A stretch of DNA of 33,511 nucleotides from an uncultured Prevotellaceae bacterium (lineage in GTDB: Bacteria; Bacteroidota; Bacteroidia; Bacteroidales; Bacteroidaceae). Below the pieces are notes generated by a model that was given only the letters and a program-made list of their open reading frames with translations, was not told the DNA's origin and made no database searches. The DNA lies in the NCBI GenBank assembly GCA_902775075.1, contig CACYKX010000015.1, positions 1 through 33,511 on the forward strand, read 5' to 3'. Positions 1 to 9,362 of this stretch are shown here, in pieces (position 1 is the stretch's first letter; the number at the start of each line of letters is the position of its first letter). A program made the translations under genes and the position numbers.

Positions 1-60
1 CCGGCATTACTTCTCTAGTCCATGAAATTCGTGTGTCGTTATACCATCTATATCAATATG

Positions 61-237
61 TCAGTCACCCCGTGGTCCTGTCAATATAAACCCAACGCCA
101 AGATCATCGAACTCATTAGCAAAAGCACACACACTATGATATATGCTTGCAGGATTCCAACCCTTCTTGAGCTCAATCCTATCAGACTCTAACTTCTGCT
201 TGTTCAGCAGGTCTTCTATGTATATTGCCAGTTCCAT
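61..237 (-). pseudogene. Truncated AlbA_2 (Schlafen-like) domain protein, 58 residues
   Basis: A short reading frame begins at an ATG 55 bp downstream of the STAND gene stop. It opens MELAIYIEDLLNKQ and continues with an ESDRIELKKGWNP stretch and a VCAFANEFDDLG stretch. That is how AlbA_2 proteins begin, a family of DNA-binding or ATPase regulators common in Bacteroidales islands. Intact members have several hundred residues and continue with a GGGYI-type strand. Here the match stops around residue 50 and a TGA follows at codon 59. The sequence beyond (1-60) shows no continuation in any frame I could follow. I read it as the 5' remnant of a larger gene cut by recombination; expression as a micro-protein is possible but unsupported. 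Confidence 0.6.
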
Positions 238-253
238 ATTCTTATTTCGTTTG

Positions 254-287
254 CGAAGTTACACATTATTTCTTTTTAAGTTGCAAA
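254..287 (-). promoter_or_regulatory. Possible promoter for the AlbA_2 fragment
   Basis: On the minus strand TTTG (284-287) is followed after 22 bp by TAACTTCG (254-261), one mismatch from the Bacteroidetes -7 box TAnnTTTG. The spacing is slightly long. It would start transcription about 10 bp before the ATG at 237, making the fragment a separate unit from the large operon. Confidence 0.3.
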
Positions 288-292
288 TAGAA

Positions 293-3200
293 CTAATTCT
301 CCTCTATTTTCTTAAGCACCTTTGCTATTCCATTTGAGTATGAATTCAACATCATTTTATCAAAGACATCCATAACTTCATCTGCTTTCTCATTCTCTTC
401 GTCATCCATAAAAATGCGATAACATGTTAATAGGATTTTGAGTAACTCCTCCTCGTCATAATAGGCGATATCACTTTTGCTATCTATTAACATCTTTACG
501 CATTGATAACATTCATAGGGATAATTATTGCAACATTTTTCAAGATGCTTAACGATTTCATGGAAGCCACCCTCTAAAGAGCAATTAAGCCATGAGGTTA
601 GTAAATCCATGAATAGTTCTATACTTGATTCGGGCATTTTGTCGCACCAAATGAAATAAGAATGCCTAATTTCATCCCGATTATCATCAGCAAATCTTCG
701 CAAGAAGGCTTCACCTTGTTCTCCATAAGTCTCATCTGGCAAATGTTGGTATGCTAATGGAATAATCTTTCTTATTACCTCTTCTTCATTCTGAGAAAGA
801 AGATCCTCGAACATTTCTTTGGATATTTCTTTTGACTTCTCATATTGCATTCCAAAAAACATAATCTGAACCAAAATTGGTTTTGCTCGTCTCTTTGAGA
901 GTATCATTCTGAAGTATGGAAGTATCTGTTCGGGATCATTACACCAAAACCAATGCATTCTGTCCGCATTCAAAAACAGATAATCGGTAACTGGTTTATT
1001 CGCATATCTAAACATAACCTTATTATATAGTTCATTGTCATAGCATTCTCTTTGCAGATAAAGCATAGTAACTAATTGATGCTCAACAGAAAGCACATCA
1101 TGTGATTTTAGAAAGAAATCATAAACCTTCTTTTTCCTCTGCGAGAGCTTCCCGATTTTTGTGAATGATTGAATGGCATGTCCCTGGGTGCTGTTGACAC
1201 CAACATTCAATGTGTCGTTTGAAATGGATTTGTCAAATTGGTCTTCAATACTCGCATCATATTTCGAGTTATATTCAGAAAGAATGATTCTTTTTAGAAA
1301 CTCCCCAATTCTATCTATATGTTCTCCTTCTGTACTTGTGAAATTATCAATGACCTCAAAAAGCCTGTATCCATAACCTCCTTTAGACAACTTATCAAAC
1401 ATGTCCATACTTTTCCAAAGAAGGGGTAACAATTGATCTTTTGGATAATTTGCCATTGTCAAGCCATCAAGACCTGACAATTTATAAATAGCAGGGATAT
1501 GCTCTTCTTCAAATATCTGAAAAACAAACTTCTCAAAGAAATTGGAACGTTCGCTGACACATTGTTTAAATGCGTCAGCATGAACTCTTTCGTCAAAATG
1601 GCGATACTTTCCTTTTGCAAAATCCTTGATGCCATAAAAAGATTTCCGCCAATCCTCGCATGATACTGTTTTGTATTGCTCTGCAGACATCAATCCACCA
1701 CATACGAAAGCTGCTGTAACATCATGATCTGGTTTCTCGTTTTTCCATTCATATCTGAATCTTCTATCTAATTCTTGTTTTATACGTTTTATTTTACGAT
1801 TCCTCAGATTCTCTGGAATCGCCCAAATCAATTTCCTTTGCTCATAACCTAAATGTGGATAATATGCCCCTGTATACGATCTTTTCTTATCTGGTTGCAT
1901 ATCAGAATCCGACTTAAAGTCGTATATAAGTTCCTGACACAAAGTCAATGTATCACTATCAACTAACGGGAACCATGCCCTTAACAGCTCTACAAAGTAA
2001 TAAGTCACATCACTATAAGACAGTAAGTCTTCTACCAAATTCGTATCTTTAAGAATAGCAAGAATGTCATCTGTAAACAAGGTAGAATTCTCTTTCATCG
2101 CTTTAAAAGCAAAGCCATAGCAACCTGCCTCCCTTTGACTCAAAAGATTTTTAATGTCTTCGATAGCATTAGCAGTTTGATGCTTTACTTGTTTCTTCAA
2201 CATCTCTCCAAACCATTCATGCAGAGCATATGCATTATGATGTTGATCCATCATCAGTGGGAACACATTGTTATAGCCTATTTCACCACTCAATGAAGAA
2301 ACCCTATATTCATTTATTGCATAGAGTATTCTGTCACGCAAAAGAGGATAAAACTCTTCGGGAAACTTCTCCATTAGTGGTATGCAAATCTCTTCTAATG
2401 TTGTTTCCACTACCCGTTCTTCATGTTGATCCTCTTTCTTTTGTGGATTTAAAATATAATCAATTAATTCAGAGATATAATTAAGTACAAACCTGGGATT
2501 ACTTGGCAATGCTCTTTCTAAAAAGTCTGCCTTTTCATAGAGTTTTTTGCATATAACATCATACCATTTAGTAACAATACCTAATGAATAATCAGGGGTT
2601 GAACGCAAAATATTTCTGGCAATTGCATTTCTTGTCTTTTCATCCTTTATGCTATCAACCAACTTGAATACATCTTCTGTGCTCTGCTGAACTTGATTCC
2701 AGAAATATCCATAAACATTCTCATAGACAGCATCTCCGATTCTCATCGTCTTAATCTCCTTAGAAATGAGTGGCGTAATTATCTGATACCATTCCTTATT
2801 GTATGTCCTCCTGATAAATGAATAGAACAGCAATCTGTTCTGTACATACAAATCTTTGATACATTTCTTCTCAAACGGCAGTATATCCACCCTGTTTGCC
2901 ATTGCCCACAAAAGCATAAGTTGAATATGAGTTCTAATTTTGCCGGAAAATAAGATGGCGTTTACGTCCTCTTTATATTGCTTTGTGCTTTTTGCCCTTT
3001 CATAATCCAAGACAAAATTCACAGTTGAGCGCATAAATATTCCCTGATGCTTTTTCTTTTTCAGCAAATCTTGAATCAGCGAGCGTTTCTCTTTTTTGTA
3101 ATATCGGGCAAAGACATAATCATACATGCTTTGATGGAAAAAAGTTGCCCGATCATCAATTTGTTCAATAATACTTTCACTAATCAGATAATTCGCTTCT

Positions 3201-4597
3201 TTCAGTTCTGATGTGTCATAATCCCATTGGGGTGTCAGAGTTTCATCATCATAAATTTTCAACGCCAAGTCAAAGAGGATTTGTTCTGCTACCTCTTTGT
3301 TGATTCTACTCTCTGCCAGACCAATAGTTTGTCGCCACAACTCATCATACAAATCAGTTATAGAATAATATTCTTTCCGTTTGTTTTTCGCATATACTCG
3401 GCAGAACAAATTCAAGTGCTGGGGCGTTTGCAGTATTGATTTTGTTTTATCATCTAACTTTTTATAAAGACCTACTTTCAATCTATCAAGAACCTTCTCA
3501 ACATCTTCCTTATCCAACATTCCAAGTCTTATTTGAGGCTCACGGCTCAATAAACTTAGTTTTGGGTCAAACTCTAAATCAAAAGAACGGCAGGATATTA
3601 TAATCCTCACGTTTCTTCGTTTTTCGTCACCTGAAAAAAGTTTGACTAAGGTTATGATGTTTTCTAATTTGTTTCTATCACTATTAATATATTGAGACAA
3701 AGCATCGATCTGGTCAATAATTAACACAGCTCTCTTTTCCTGGATCAAACTGGAAAAAGTATTTCTCAGTAATTCCAGATGTTCATTACTTGAAAATCCA
3801 ACAGGAGTTTGAAGTTTATCTGCTTTTATTGCAAAACATCTAATACCGTCAGCATTCAATTTTTGAATTACCTTTTTTATTACAACGCTTTTCCCCATCC
3901 CGGCATTGCCAACGAGCAATTTCACACAAGACTCCTTTTCCTGTAGTTCATCTTTGACCCATTTACAAAGGATATCTATCTCCTTTCTTTCTACAAAAGA
4001 ATCCTTTATATCATGAAAATAGGTGTTGATTCGTTGAAATGCAGAACAGCTTTCAGATATTACCTCCTCCGTGGTCTTCTTCTCCTTTGTTAGCTGCGCG
4101 ATCTTATCATTAAAGATTTGCTTCCAGCAGTCAATCGTATCATCTACATTCTCTTGGGAAACAATTTCCTCACTTGTGAATTGATATATATGGCTGGCAT
4201 TATCCCCCGCCTTTTGAAAAGATCTAATATAATCATCAGAAATATACTTCCAGTAGATTCTGTTTTCATCTGCATCAACAGAAAAGAAGATACATACTTC
4301 ATTACGCATTCTCATGGCGTAAGCGACAAAATAGGCAGGAATCTCGGCTTTATTCTGACCTTTGTATTTTGATTTGTATGTTTTAGCCTGCACTACCAAT
4401 TTACCAACAGGGCGATCTTCGTCATCTACAAGTTCAATGTAACCATCAGTATTAGCAGACTTGTCATGACTTTCTACTTTATGTGCAATAGCTTGAGTAT
4501 GCTTGAAAAGTCCTCGGACACACAAAATACCATCTTCATCAAGACGATCATTTGGGTTTGTTACTCTTTTGGAATTAAAATTGGTTTCGCTATTCAT
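293..4597 (-). CDS. STAND/NACHT-type ATPase with N-terminal DUF4365-like nuclease domain (Avs-like)
   Basis: This 1434-residue protein has three parts. Residues about 20-140 resemble DUF4365, a predicted PD-(D/E)xK nuclease: D51 and E55 in the TDGYIEL strand and Q70-A-K72 in VVQAKTY fit its catalytic pattern. Residues about 200-480 are a STAND P-loop module with Walker A GNAGMGKS (230-237), Walker B VLIIDQID (291-298) and an arginine-bearing ISCRS strand. The remaining ~900 residues are helical without recognisable motifs, as in the target-sensing arms of Avs proteins. By family logic, ligand binding by the C-terminus drives oligomerisation and activates the nuclease. The ATG at 4597 lies 11 bp after the 103-residue gene, so it is the last large gene of the operon. 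The nuclease assignment and trigger are inferred; the ATPase core is clear. Confidence 0.8.
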   Translation of the reverse strand: MNSETNFNSKRVTNPNDRLDEDGILCVRGLFKHTQAIAHKVESHDKSANTDGYIELVDDEDRPVGKLVVQAKTYKSKYKGQNKAEIPAYFVAYAMRMRNEVCIFFSVDADENRIYWKYISDDYIRSFQKAGDNASHIYQFTSEEIVSQENVDDTIDCWKQIFNDKIAQLTKEKKTTEEVISESCSAFQRINTYFHDIKDSFVERKEIDILCKWVKDELQEKESCVKLLVGNAGMGKSVVIKKVIQKLNADGIRCFAIKADKLQTPVGFSSNEHLELLRNTFSSLIQEKRAVLIIDQIDALSQYINSDRNKLENIITLVKLFSGDEKRRNVRIIISCRSFDLEFDPKLSLLSREPQIRLGMLDKEDVEKVLDRLKVGLYKKLDDKTKSILQTPQHLNLFCRVYAKNKRKEYYSITDLYDELWRQTIGLAESRINKEVAEQILFDLALKIYDDETLTPQWDYDTSELKEANYLISESIIEQIDDRATFFHQSMYDYVFARYYKKEKRSLIQDLLKKKKHQGIFMRSTVNFVLDYERAKSTKQYKEDVNAILFSGKIRTHIQLMLLWAMANRVDILPFEKKCIKDLYVQNRLLFYSFIRRTYNKEWYQIITPLISKEIKTMRIGDAVYENVYGYFWNQVQQSTEDVFKLVDSIKDEKTRNAIARNILRSTPDYSLGIVTKWYDVICKKLYEKADFLERALPSNPRFVLNYISELIDYILNPQKKEDQHEERVVETTLEEICIPLMEKFPEEFYPLLRDRILYAINEYRVSSLSGEIGYNNVFPLMMDQHHNAYALHEWFGEMLKKQVKHQTANAIEDIKNLLSQREAGCYGFAFKAMKENSTLFTDDILAILKDTNLVEDLLSYSDVTYYFVELLRAWFPLVDSDTLTLCQELIYDFKSDSDMQPDKKRSYTGAYYPHLGYEQRKLIWAIPENLRNRKIKRIKQELDRRFRYEWKNEKPDHDVTAAFVCGGLMSAEQYKTVSCEDWRKSFYGIKDFAKGKYRHFDERVHADAFKQCVSERSNFFEKFVFQIFEEEHIPAIYKLSGLDGLTMANYPKDQLLPLLWKSMDMFDKLSKGGYGYRLFEVIDNFTSTEGEHIDRIGEFLKRIILSEYNSKYDASIEDQFDKSISNDTLNVGVNSTQGHAIQSFTKIGKLSQRKKKVYDFFLKSHDVLSVEHQLVTMLYLQRECYDNELYNKVMFRYANKPVTDYLFLNADRMHWFWCNDPEQILPYFRMILSKRRAKPILVQIMFFGMQYEKSKEISKEMFEDLLSQNEEEVIRKIIPLAYQHLPDETYGEQGEAFLRRFADDNRDEIRHSYFIWCDKMPESSIELFMDLLTSWLNCSLEGGFHEIVKHLEKCCNNYPYECYQCVKMLIDSKSDIAYYDEEELLKILLTCYRIFMDDEENEKADEVMDVFDKMMLNSYSNGIAKVLKKIEEN

Positions 4598-4608
4598 ACT
4601 TGAAAGAA

Positions 4609-4920
4609 TTAGGGATATTGCAATATGCCTCTATATTCAAGGTCATGCTTCAGTATTTCCTCTGTTTGATGGATCTCTATGTCAATTTGCTCCAGACGCT
4701 TTTCTTTTTCTTCATCAGTATGGTTGTCATCTTGTAGCGTATACAACTTCATCTTTGCTTTGATGTATTCTAAGCCATTATGAATAATAGACAAACTCGC
4801 AGGAGCATTGGAATTGAATAAATGAGTCAAACTCTGCCCTGCAAGCAGGTTTCCCCACTTTTCGTATTTCTGAATGTCACTTAGACATTGCTCTATTCTG
4901 ATATCTTGTATCCGTTCCAT
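4609..4920 (-). CDS. Small conserved-looking hypothetical protein, 103 residues
   Basis: I do not recognise this protein. It is acidic and helical, with an LEQIDIEIHQTEEIL segment near the C-terminus that could form a short coiled coil. There is no signal peptide, membrane segment or metal motif. The gene sits 12 bp after the SF1 helicase and 11 bp before the STAND gene, both in the same direction, so it is almost certainly co-transcribed and translated. Its place directly ahead of the STAND gene suggests an accessory or adaptor to one of its two neighbours, but that is only position-based inference. Confidence 0.7.
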   Translation of the reverse strand: MERIQDIRIEQCLSDIQKYEKWGNLLAGQSLTHLFNSNAPASLSIIHNGLEYIKAKMKLYTLQDDNHTDEEKEKRLEQIDIEIHQTEEILKHDLEYRGILQYP

Positions 4921-4932
4921 AATTTGTTGTTA

Positions 4933-7719
4933 CTATATTTTCCAGTTGTCAACAGTTCTGTCAAAATATTTTATAATGTCCTCGTTGCCATCCTCTTGAG
5001 TGAAAGTCGCAGCAAGATGAGTAGTGGCTCTGGAAACACCAACATAAAGATACCTTCTCATAATGTCTAACGAGCAATCTTCCAAAGCTGTATCTATATC
5101 ATAGAAAAACACAACCTCAAATTCCATTCCTTTGACTTCTGAAATTCTGAATACACGAACGGCTTTAGTATTTGGTGCAGTTCTATTCTCAGAGCAATCG
5201 TATATCTGGATACCATTAAGATAGTCTTGATCGTTTATTAAATCAACGAGTTCTTTAATATTTATGTCATCGCCAACGAAAATAGCAACTGATGGCATGC
5301 TTTCATCGTATGTCTTATAGACTTCAATAATGCGCTTTGCAATCCATTCTGCCTTCTCTTCTTCATCATCCGAAATAAAACAAAGCGGGGCAGGTTCGTT
5401 ATCCGATCTTACCTTAGTTGTAGTATAAGGAGCCTCCACCTTCAAGTCATCAAAGTACATTTGCTTTGACATATCAAGCAACGAGGGCAATTGGCGATAG
5501 GAGGTCTTCAGTTCGTATACTTCCAATTTAGGAAGTATGTTTTTTTTGAGTTGGCTCCAGCTCTTTATGCCATTATCATTCAGTCCTTGCATAATATCGC
5601 CACACAATGTCAGTGTTGAATATTCATAATGGCAGAATGACGTCATAAAGTAATAATCGATTAGAGAATAGTCGGTGGCTTCATCTATTCCAATTACAGG
5701 TTTTACGTTCTCTTTATAGGCTTCCACATATTTATTCTTCATACCATTGAAACGTACATGAGATTTCTTATACATTCCAAGTAACATATTGTTGATGAAG
5801 CCTACAATTAATTCAAGTTCCTCTGGGTGAATACGTTTGCCTCCATCTTTCTTTTGAATTTTCTCAAGAAGTTTCTTGTTAAACAGATTACTTCCTATCT
5901 CAATCTGCTTCTTCCTGAACAATTTGTAGAGTCTAGGAATTTGGTTGAGCAGATTGCTCTCAACGCCTCTGCACAAGAATGCATAGTTTTTGGTAAACCA
6001 ACTTAATTCTCCGATCTGACTTAGTTCGCCTATTTCAAATAAAGGCTCAACGATAGCATACAAATCTCTTTGGCGTTTGGAAAGTTTCTGGTTACTGTCA
6101 TATTTCCGCAAACTCAATTTCCTTAAAACTGGTTTCAACTGCTGGTATAGTTTTGCGTCATAGTCGATGGAAGCCAATTCTTCCTCATCGTCTTCGGCTT
6201 CATCCATTGCATTTTCTTCTATGTCATCTTCTTGAATAATGATTGTTTCTTGCCTCCATTTCTCAAATAAGTCGATGACTGCCGATTTTAATTGCTCATC
6301 CTCATCTACCTTATTTTTAATAAATAGGGCCTTCTTGCTTAATAGGTCATTCAATTGCGCCTCTATTTGTGACACAGATTTCCTCTCGTTGTCATATAAC
6401 GAATTAAATAGTCGCATAAGTGCATCAATATCCTTGATACTTTCTGCTCGCTTGCAATATGCCTTAATGCTCTGCGCCAAACTATGCCATGAATAATCTG
6501 ATGTTTTCAAAGAATAAGCATTTAGCAAGATATTTGAAATATTGCTGATACAGAATTTTTCAAATGCAGATATTGCACCTTCTGCATTTAAAAATAAAGT
6601 CGTCTCAGTTTTATCTTTTATCTTATACAACTTAAATGGCCCGTCAGACTCTGGCTTTCTTAATTTATATTCCATCAGAATCTTGTTCCTATAGCTTTCC
6701 AGAGTTGTCGTATTATTCTCATTGGCGTTCAGATACTCACCTCTCATGTTGTCCTGAAGGAATGATAGTAATTTATCGGTTGGCGAAAAGAACAACCAGT
6801 TTGTATCCCTTGTGTTAGGGTTTGTAAGAGATACTATCTGTTCAGATGTAAGAGGTGCATTATATTCATCCAAGGCCTGTTGGGATATTAAGAACTTCAA
6901 CCTTTGAATCATGGTAGTAGTTTTGCCTGTACCTGGTCCACCTTCGATTACGATAGGAGTACCATCAAACAAGTGAGAACGTTTTGCATCCTCTTGTGTT
7001 TCGTCAAGAATATGCTGAGAGCGTAGTGACAAGTCTTTGCGAATGAAAGACTGTGTCTGTTTCACTTTCGATTTTGATTCCTCAATATCTTTTTCCAGTT
7101 GAGCAATCTTGGCTCGATTTTCTTTTTCCTCTTCTTCGCGCTTTCGGGCTTCTTCACGCAGTCTTTCTTCTTCCTCCCTTCTGGCTTTCTCTTTGGCAAC
7201 CTTTTCTGCCTCTCTTTGAGCCTCTTCTTTCTGCTTTCGTAACCTTTCCTCCTCTTCCTGGAGTGCTTTCAGTCGTTTCTCCTGCTCTCTTTGTTGTCCC
7301 AATAAGTCATATAATCGCTGAAAACGATAATATGTTGCATCATCTTCTATGTTGATAACAATTTCCTGTGCAGTAGAGAAATCAGTTTTATAGATTGCCC
7401 TATTATGAATTGTCACTTCAACCTCATTTTTCCGTTTTGGATTCTTAGTTATCTGTATATATTTCCTTTTCCCAGAATAGTATTTGGAAAGAACCTCCCC
7501 CATCTTGGAGTCACGATGAACTACAGTCCCATCCGTACGAAGTACTTTGGTCGTGTCACCTATTACTATCCAAAACTGTTGAGCCCCCTCTTTACCGCGT
7601 AATGTGCTATCAAGTGAACAATAAGCTCTTCCTATAGCAGGAATCCGCGTATAACTTGCCTTTTCCTTTTCAATATGTCGTTGGATGGCCTTACCTATGT
7701 TGTGAAGTGATTCTTTCAT
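4933..7719 (-). CDS. Superfamily 1 (UvrD-like) helicase with N-terminal domain and long charged coiled coil
   Basis: This 928-residue protein has an N-terminal globular domain of unknown family (1-135) and a highly charged E/K/R coiled coil (about 140-220). A split SF1 helicase core follows: Walker A GGPGTGKT (260-267), Walker B IDEAT (678-682), motif III CGDIMQ (706-711), a TSYRQ motif IV (739-743), a motif V-like region VKGMEFEVV and motif VI VGVSRAT (about 893-899). All ATPase motifs look intact, so it should be an active nucleic-acid translocase. An acidic insert (about 497-518) splits the core. The gene starts 14 bp after the small membrane protein, placing it in the TIR module. Helicase identity is secure; the substrate and the role of the N-terminal domain are unknown. 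Confidence 0.85.
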   Translation of the reverse strand: MKESLHNIGKAIQRHIEKEKASYTRIPAIGRAYCSLDSTLRGKEGAQQFWIVIGDTTKVLRTDGTVVHRDSKMGEVLSKYYSGKRKYIQITKNPKRKNEVEVTIHNRAIYKTDFSTAQEIVINIEDDATYYRFQRLYDLLGQQREQEKRLKALQEEEERLRKQKEEAQREAEKVAKEKARREEEERLREEARKREEEEKENRAKIAQLEKDIEESKSKVKQTQSFIRKDLSLRSQHILDETQEDAKRSHLFDGTPIVIEGGPGTGKTTTMIQRLKFLISQQALDEYNAPLTSEQIVSLTNPNTRDTNWLFFSPTDKLLSFLQDNMRGEYLNANENNTTTLESYRNKILMEYKLRKPESDGPFKLYKIKDKTETTLFLNAEGAISAFEKFCISNISNILLNAYSLKTSDYSWHSLAQSIKAYCKRAESIKDIDALMRLFNSLYDNERKSVSQIEAQLNDLLSKKALFIKNKVDEDEQLKSAVIDLFEKWRQETIIIQEDDIEENAMDEAEDDEEELASIDYDAKLYQQLKPVLRKLSLRKYDSNQKLSKRQRDLYAIVEPLFEIGELSQIGELSWFTKNYAFLCRGVESNLLNQIPRLYKLFRKKQIEIGSNLFNKKLLEKIQKKDGGKRIHPEELELIVGFINNMLLGMYKKSHVRFNGMKNKYVEAYKENVKPVIGIDEATDYSLIDYYFMTSFCHYEYSTLTLCGDIMQGLNDNGIKSWSQLKKNILPKLEVYELKTSYRQLPSLLDMSKQMYFDDLKVEAPYTTTKVRSDNEPAPLCFISDDEEEKAEWIAKRIIEVYKTYDESMPSVAIFVGDDINIKELVDLINDQDYLNGIQIYDCSENRTAPNTKAVRVFRISEVKGMEFEVVFFYDIDTALEDCSLDIMRRYLYVGVSRATTHLAATFTQEDGNEDIIKYFDRTVDNWKI

Positions 7720-7733
7720 ACATGTATGTGGTT

Positions 7734-8240
7734 TTAATTATTTGAGTTGTATATCTCTTTTATCTTTTGTTCGGCATAATTATGTGTACTTCCTATAAAT
7801 CCCACATGGGCTCCATCAAAGAAATCGGTAATATCGAAATAAATATCCTTTTTCTTATTTCCTTTTTGAATAGGTAGAATGTCGAATGTCAATTCTTTCC
7901 CATCATTTGTCTTTATATGTCGTAAAGATTGCATATTGTTGGCGTATTCAGGATAATTTTTATTTAACCATTCCCTTTCTGCACGTAAACCTAAACCGTG
8001 GGTTGTTGCATGTATTTTTACAATATCAAAATCTTGGCTTCGCAATTTTACTTCAAAAGTGATTTTCTCATCTGCATATTCACTAACGAATTCTTTTTTG
8101 TGTTTGAATAGAGAAAAAAGAACTCGTATACCATCTCTAACTTGAGGTACAGCCATTAGAATGACTGCAATAAGCACAATAATGGCAATAAGCCAATTAT
8201 CTAATAACAGCTTTATCAATCTATCGTATTTTGTATCCAT
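7734..8240 (-). CDS. Single-pass membrane protein, 168 residues, in TIR/helicase module
   Basis: The ATG at 8240 (MDTKYDRLIK) is preferred over an in-frame TTG two codons upstream. Residues about 15-33 form one strongly hydrophobic helix (LLDNWLIAIIVLIAVILM), followed by a basic stretch and a soluble domain of ~130 residues rich in beta strands. There is no cleavable signal peptide. I do not recognise the soluble domain. The gene lies 23 bp after the TIR gene and 14 bp before the SF1 helicase. A membrane protein next to a TIR enzyme could be an effector anchor or signal receiver, by analogy with TIR and CBASS systems; this is inference. Confidence 0.75.
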   Translation of the reverse strand: MDTKYDRLIKLLLDNWLIAIIVLIAVILMAVPQVRDGIRVLFSLFKHKKEFVSEYADEKITFEVKLRSQDFDIVKIHATTHGLGLRAEREWLNKNYPEYANNMQSLRHIKTNDGKELTFDILPIQKGNKKKDIYFDITDFFDGAHVGFIGSTHNYAEQKIKEIYNSNN

Positions 8241-8263
8241 ATTCAATACATGTTAATTAAAAC

Positions 8264-9280
8264 TTAAAATGGCAAATCATTATAATCATTCTTTGGGTCA
8301 GAATGAGAAATAGCAGACAGAGGCATCAATCCATATTTTTGGAAAAGGGGATTTATAGAATCAATAACATCTTCTGAGTTCAATATAATGTTAGCACTGA
8401 GATTATTGTGCAAACTCTCTACGAAATATTTACCGAGGTCTTCACATTTTTTGATTATTTCAATGTACTTAACGGCATCGGACTTAACAGTAGAATTAAG
8501 TATAAGTGAGACTAACTTATTAAAATACACTATCTTTGACCTTTCATTTGTGTAGAGAGCTTTCCAGACATCAGAAGCTAACTCATTAGCTGTCTTGTTC
8601 CGGCTTTTTAATGCCTGATATTTTCCAAAGAATCCGTAGGGAACATTTCCTTTGTCTATTGAGATAACAAGTTTCCTTTGGCCCAAAGCAATACCAACTT
8701 CTTGATCACACCACAAACTTTTAATAAAATCAGGAACAACAATAGCACACAAGGCATCCATCGTGAATAGAGCCTTTTCTATTTCCATTTCCCACTCTTT
8801 TGACGGAGTAATGTCTTCGTGAGCGACAAAACAATCTATCCCATAATCCAACAAGCAACGTTTCAAGTTTGAAGCAGATTCTTTATTTGCGCTGAGATGG
8901 CTAATAAACAGACGAAAATGACCCGGTTTCCACATGGAGTCATCTACGTTATCTCCAAATACCGATATGTCATCAGCTATTGGTTTTAGTATTACGCCAC
9001 GAAGTTGGATAGACTCTCCATCTCCTCTCATGGCATCATTATAAAAGCTACCAATTGTGTTTTCAATTTCTTCGACAACCCCTCTCCGACGGATATTCTC
9101 AAAATAATCTACAGGTACACGAATAATAATCATATAGAAATCGATACCGCCATTCCAATTATCATGATCCACCCATGACTCTTCTATGTTCTGTTCGCTA
9201 AAATAGTTGTATAATTCTACATTATAATTTCTTACCATTTTACGAACAACATTTGTATAGGATGAAAAAACTTTAGCCAT
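8264..9280 (-). CDS. TIR-domain protein with unknown N-terminal domain
   Basis: ATG at 9280 (MAKVFSSYTN) is chosen over a GTG two codons upstream; the product has 338 residues. Residues 1-115 form an unrecognised N-terminal domain containing DNWNGGIDFYMIIIRVP. The TIR domain spans about 121-245: it opens with FRLFISHLS, has the FVAHEDITPSKEW loop and the SLWCDQE motif, whose glutamate (E194) sits where NAD-cleaving TIR enzymes place the catalytic residue. A ~95-residue helical tail follows. Bacterial TIR proteins typically hydrolyse or cyclise NAD+ on infection. No Thoeris ThsA-like partner is adjacent, so the trigger probably comes from the neighbouring ATPase or helicase. The start lies 82 bp after the ATPase stop, the largest gap in the operon, so a module boundary may fall here. 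Confidence 0.85.
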   Translation of the reverse strand: MAKVFSSYTNVVRKMVRNYNVELYNYFSEQNIEESWVDHDNWNGGIDFYMIIIRVPVDYFENIRRRGVVEEIENTIGSFYNDAMRGDGESIQLRGVILKPIADDISVFGDNVDDSMWKPGHFRLFISHLSANKESASNLKRCLLDYGIDCFVAHEDITPSKEWEMEIEKALFTMDALCAIVVPDFIKSLWCDQEVGIALGQRKLVISIDKGNVPYGFFGKYQALKSRNKTANELASDVWKALYTNERSKIVYFNKLVSLILNSTVKSDAVKYIEIIKKCEDLGKYFVESLHNNLSANIILNSEDVIDSINPLFQKYGLMPLSAISHSDPKNDYNDLPF

Positions 9281-9362
9281 AAACACTTGATTCTATTTAA
9301 TTACCTTTTGTATCATTTTGTTTTGATTGAGGATTTGGGGCTACGATGAAAAAACTACCTTT

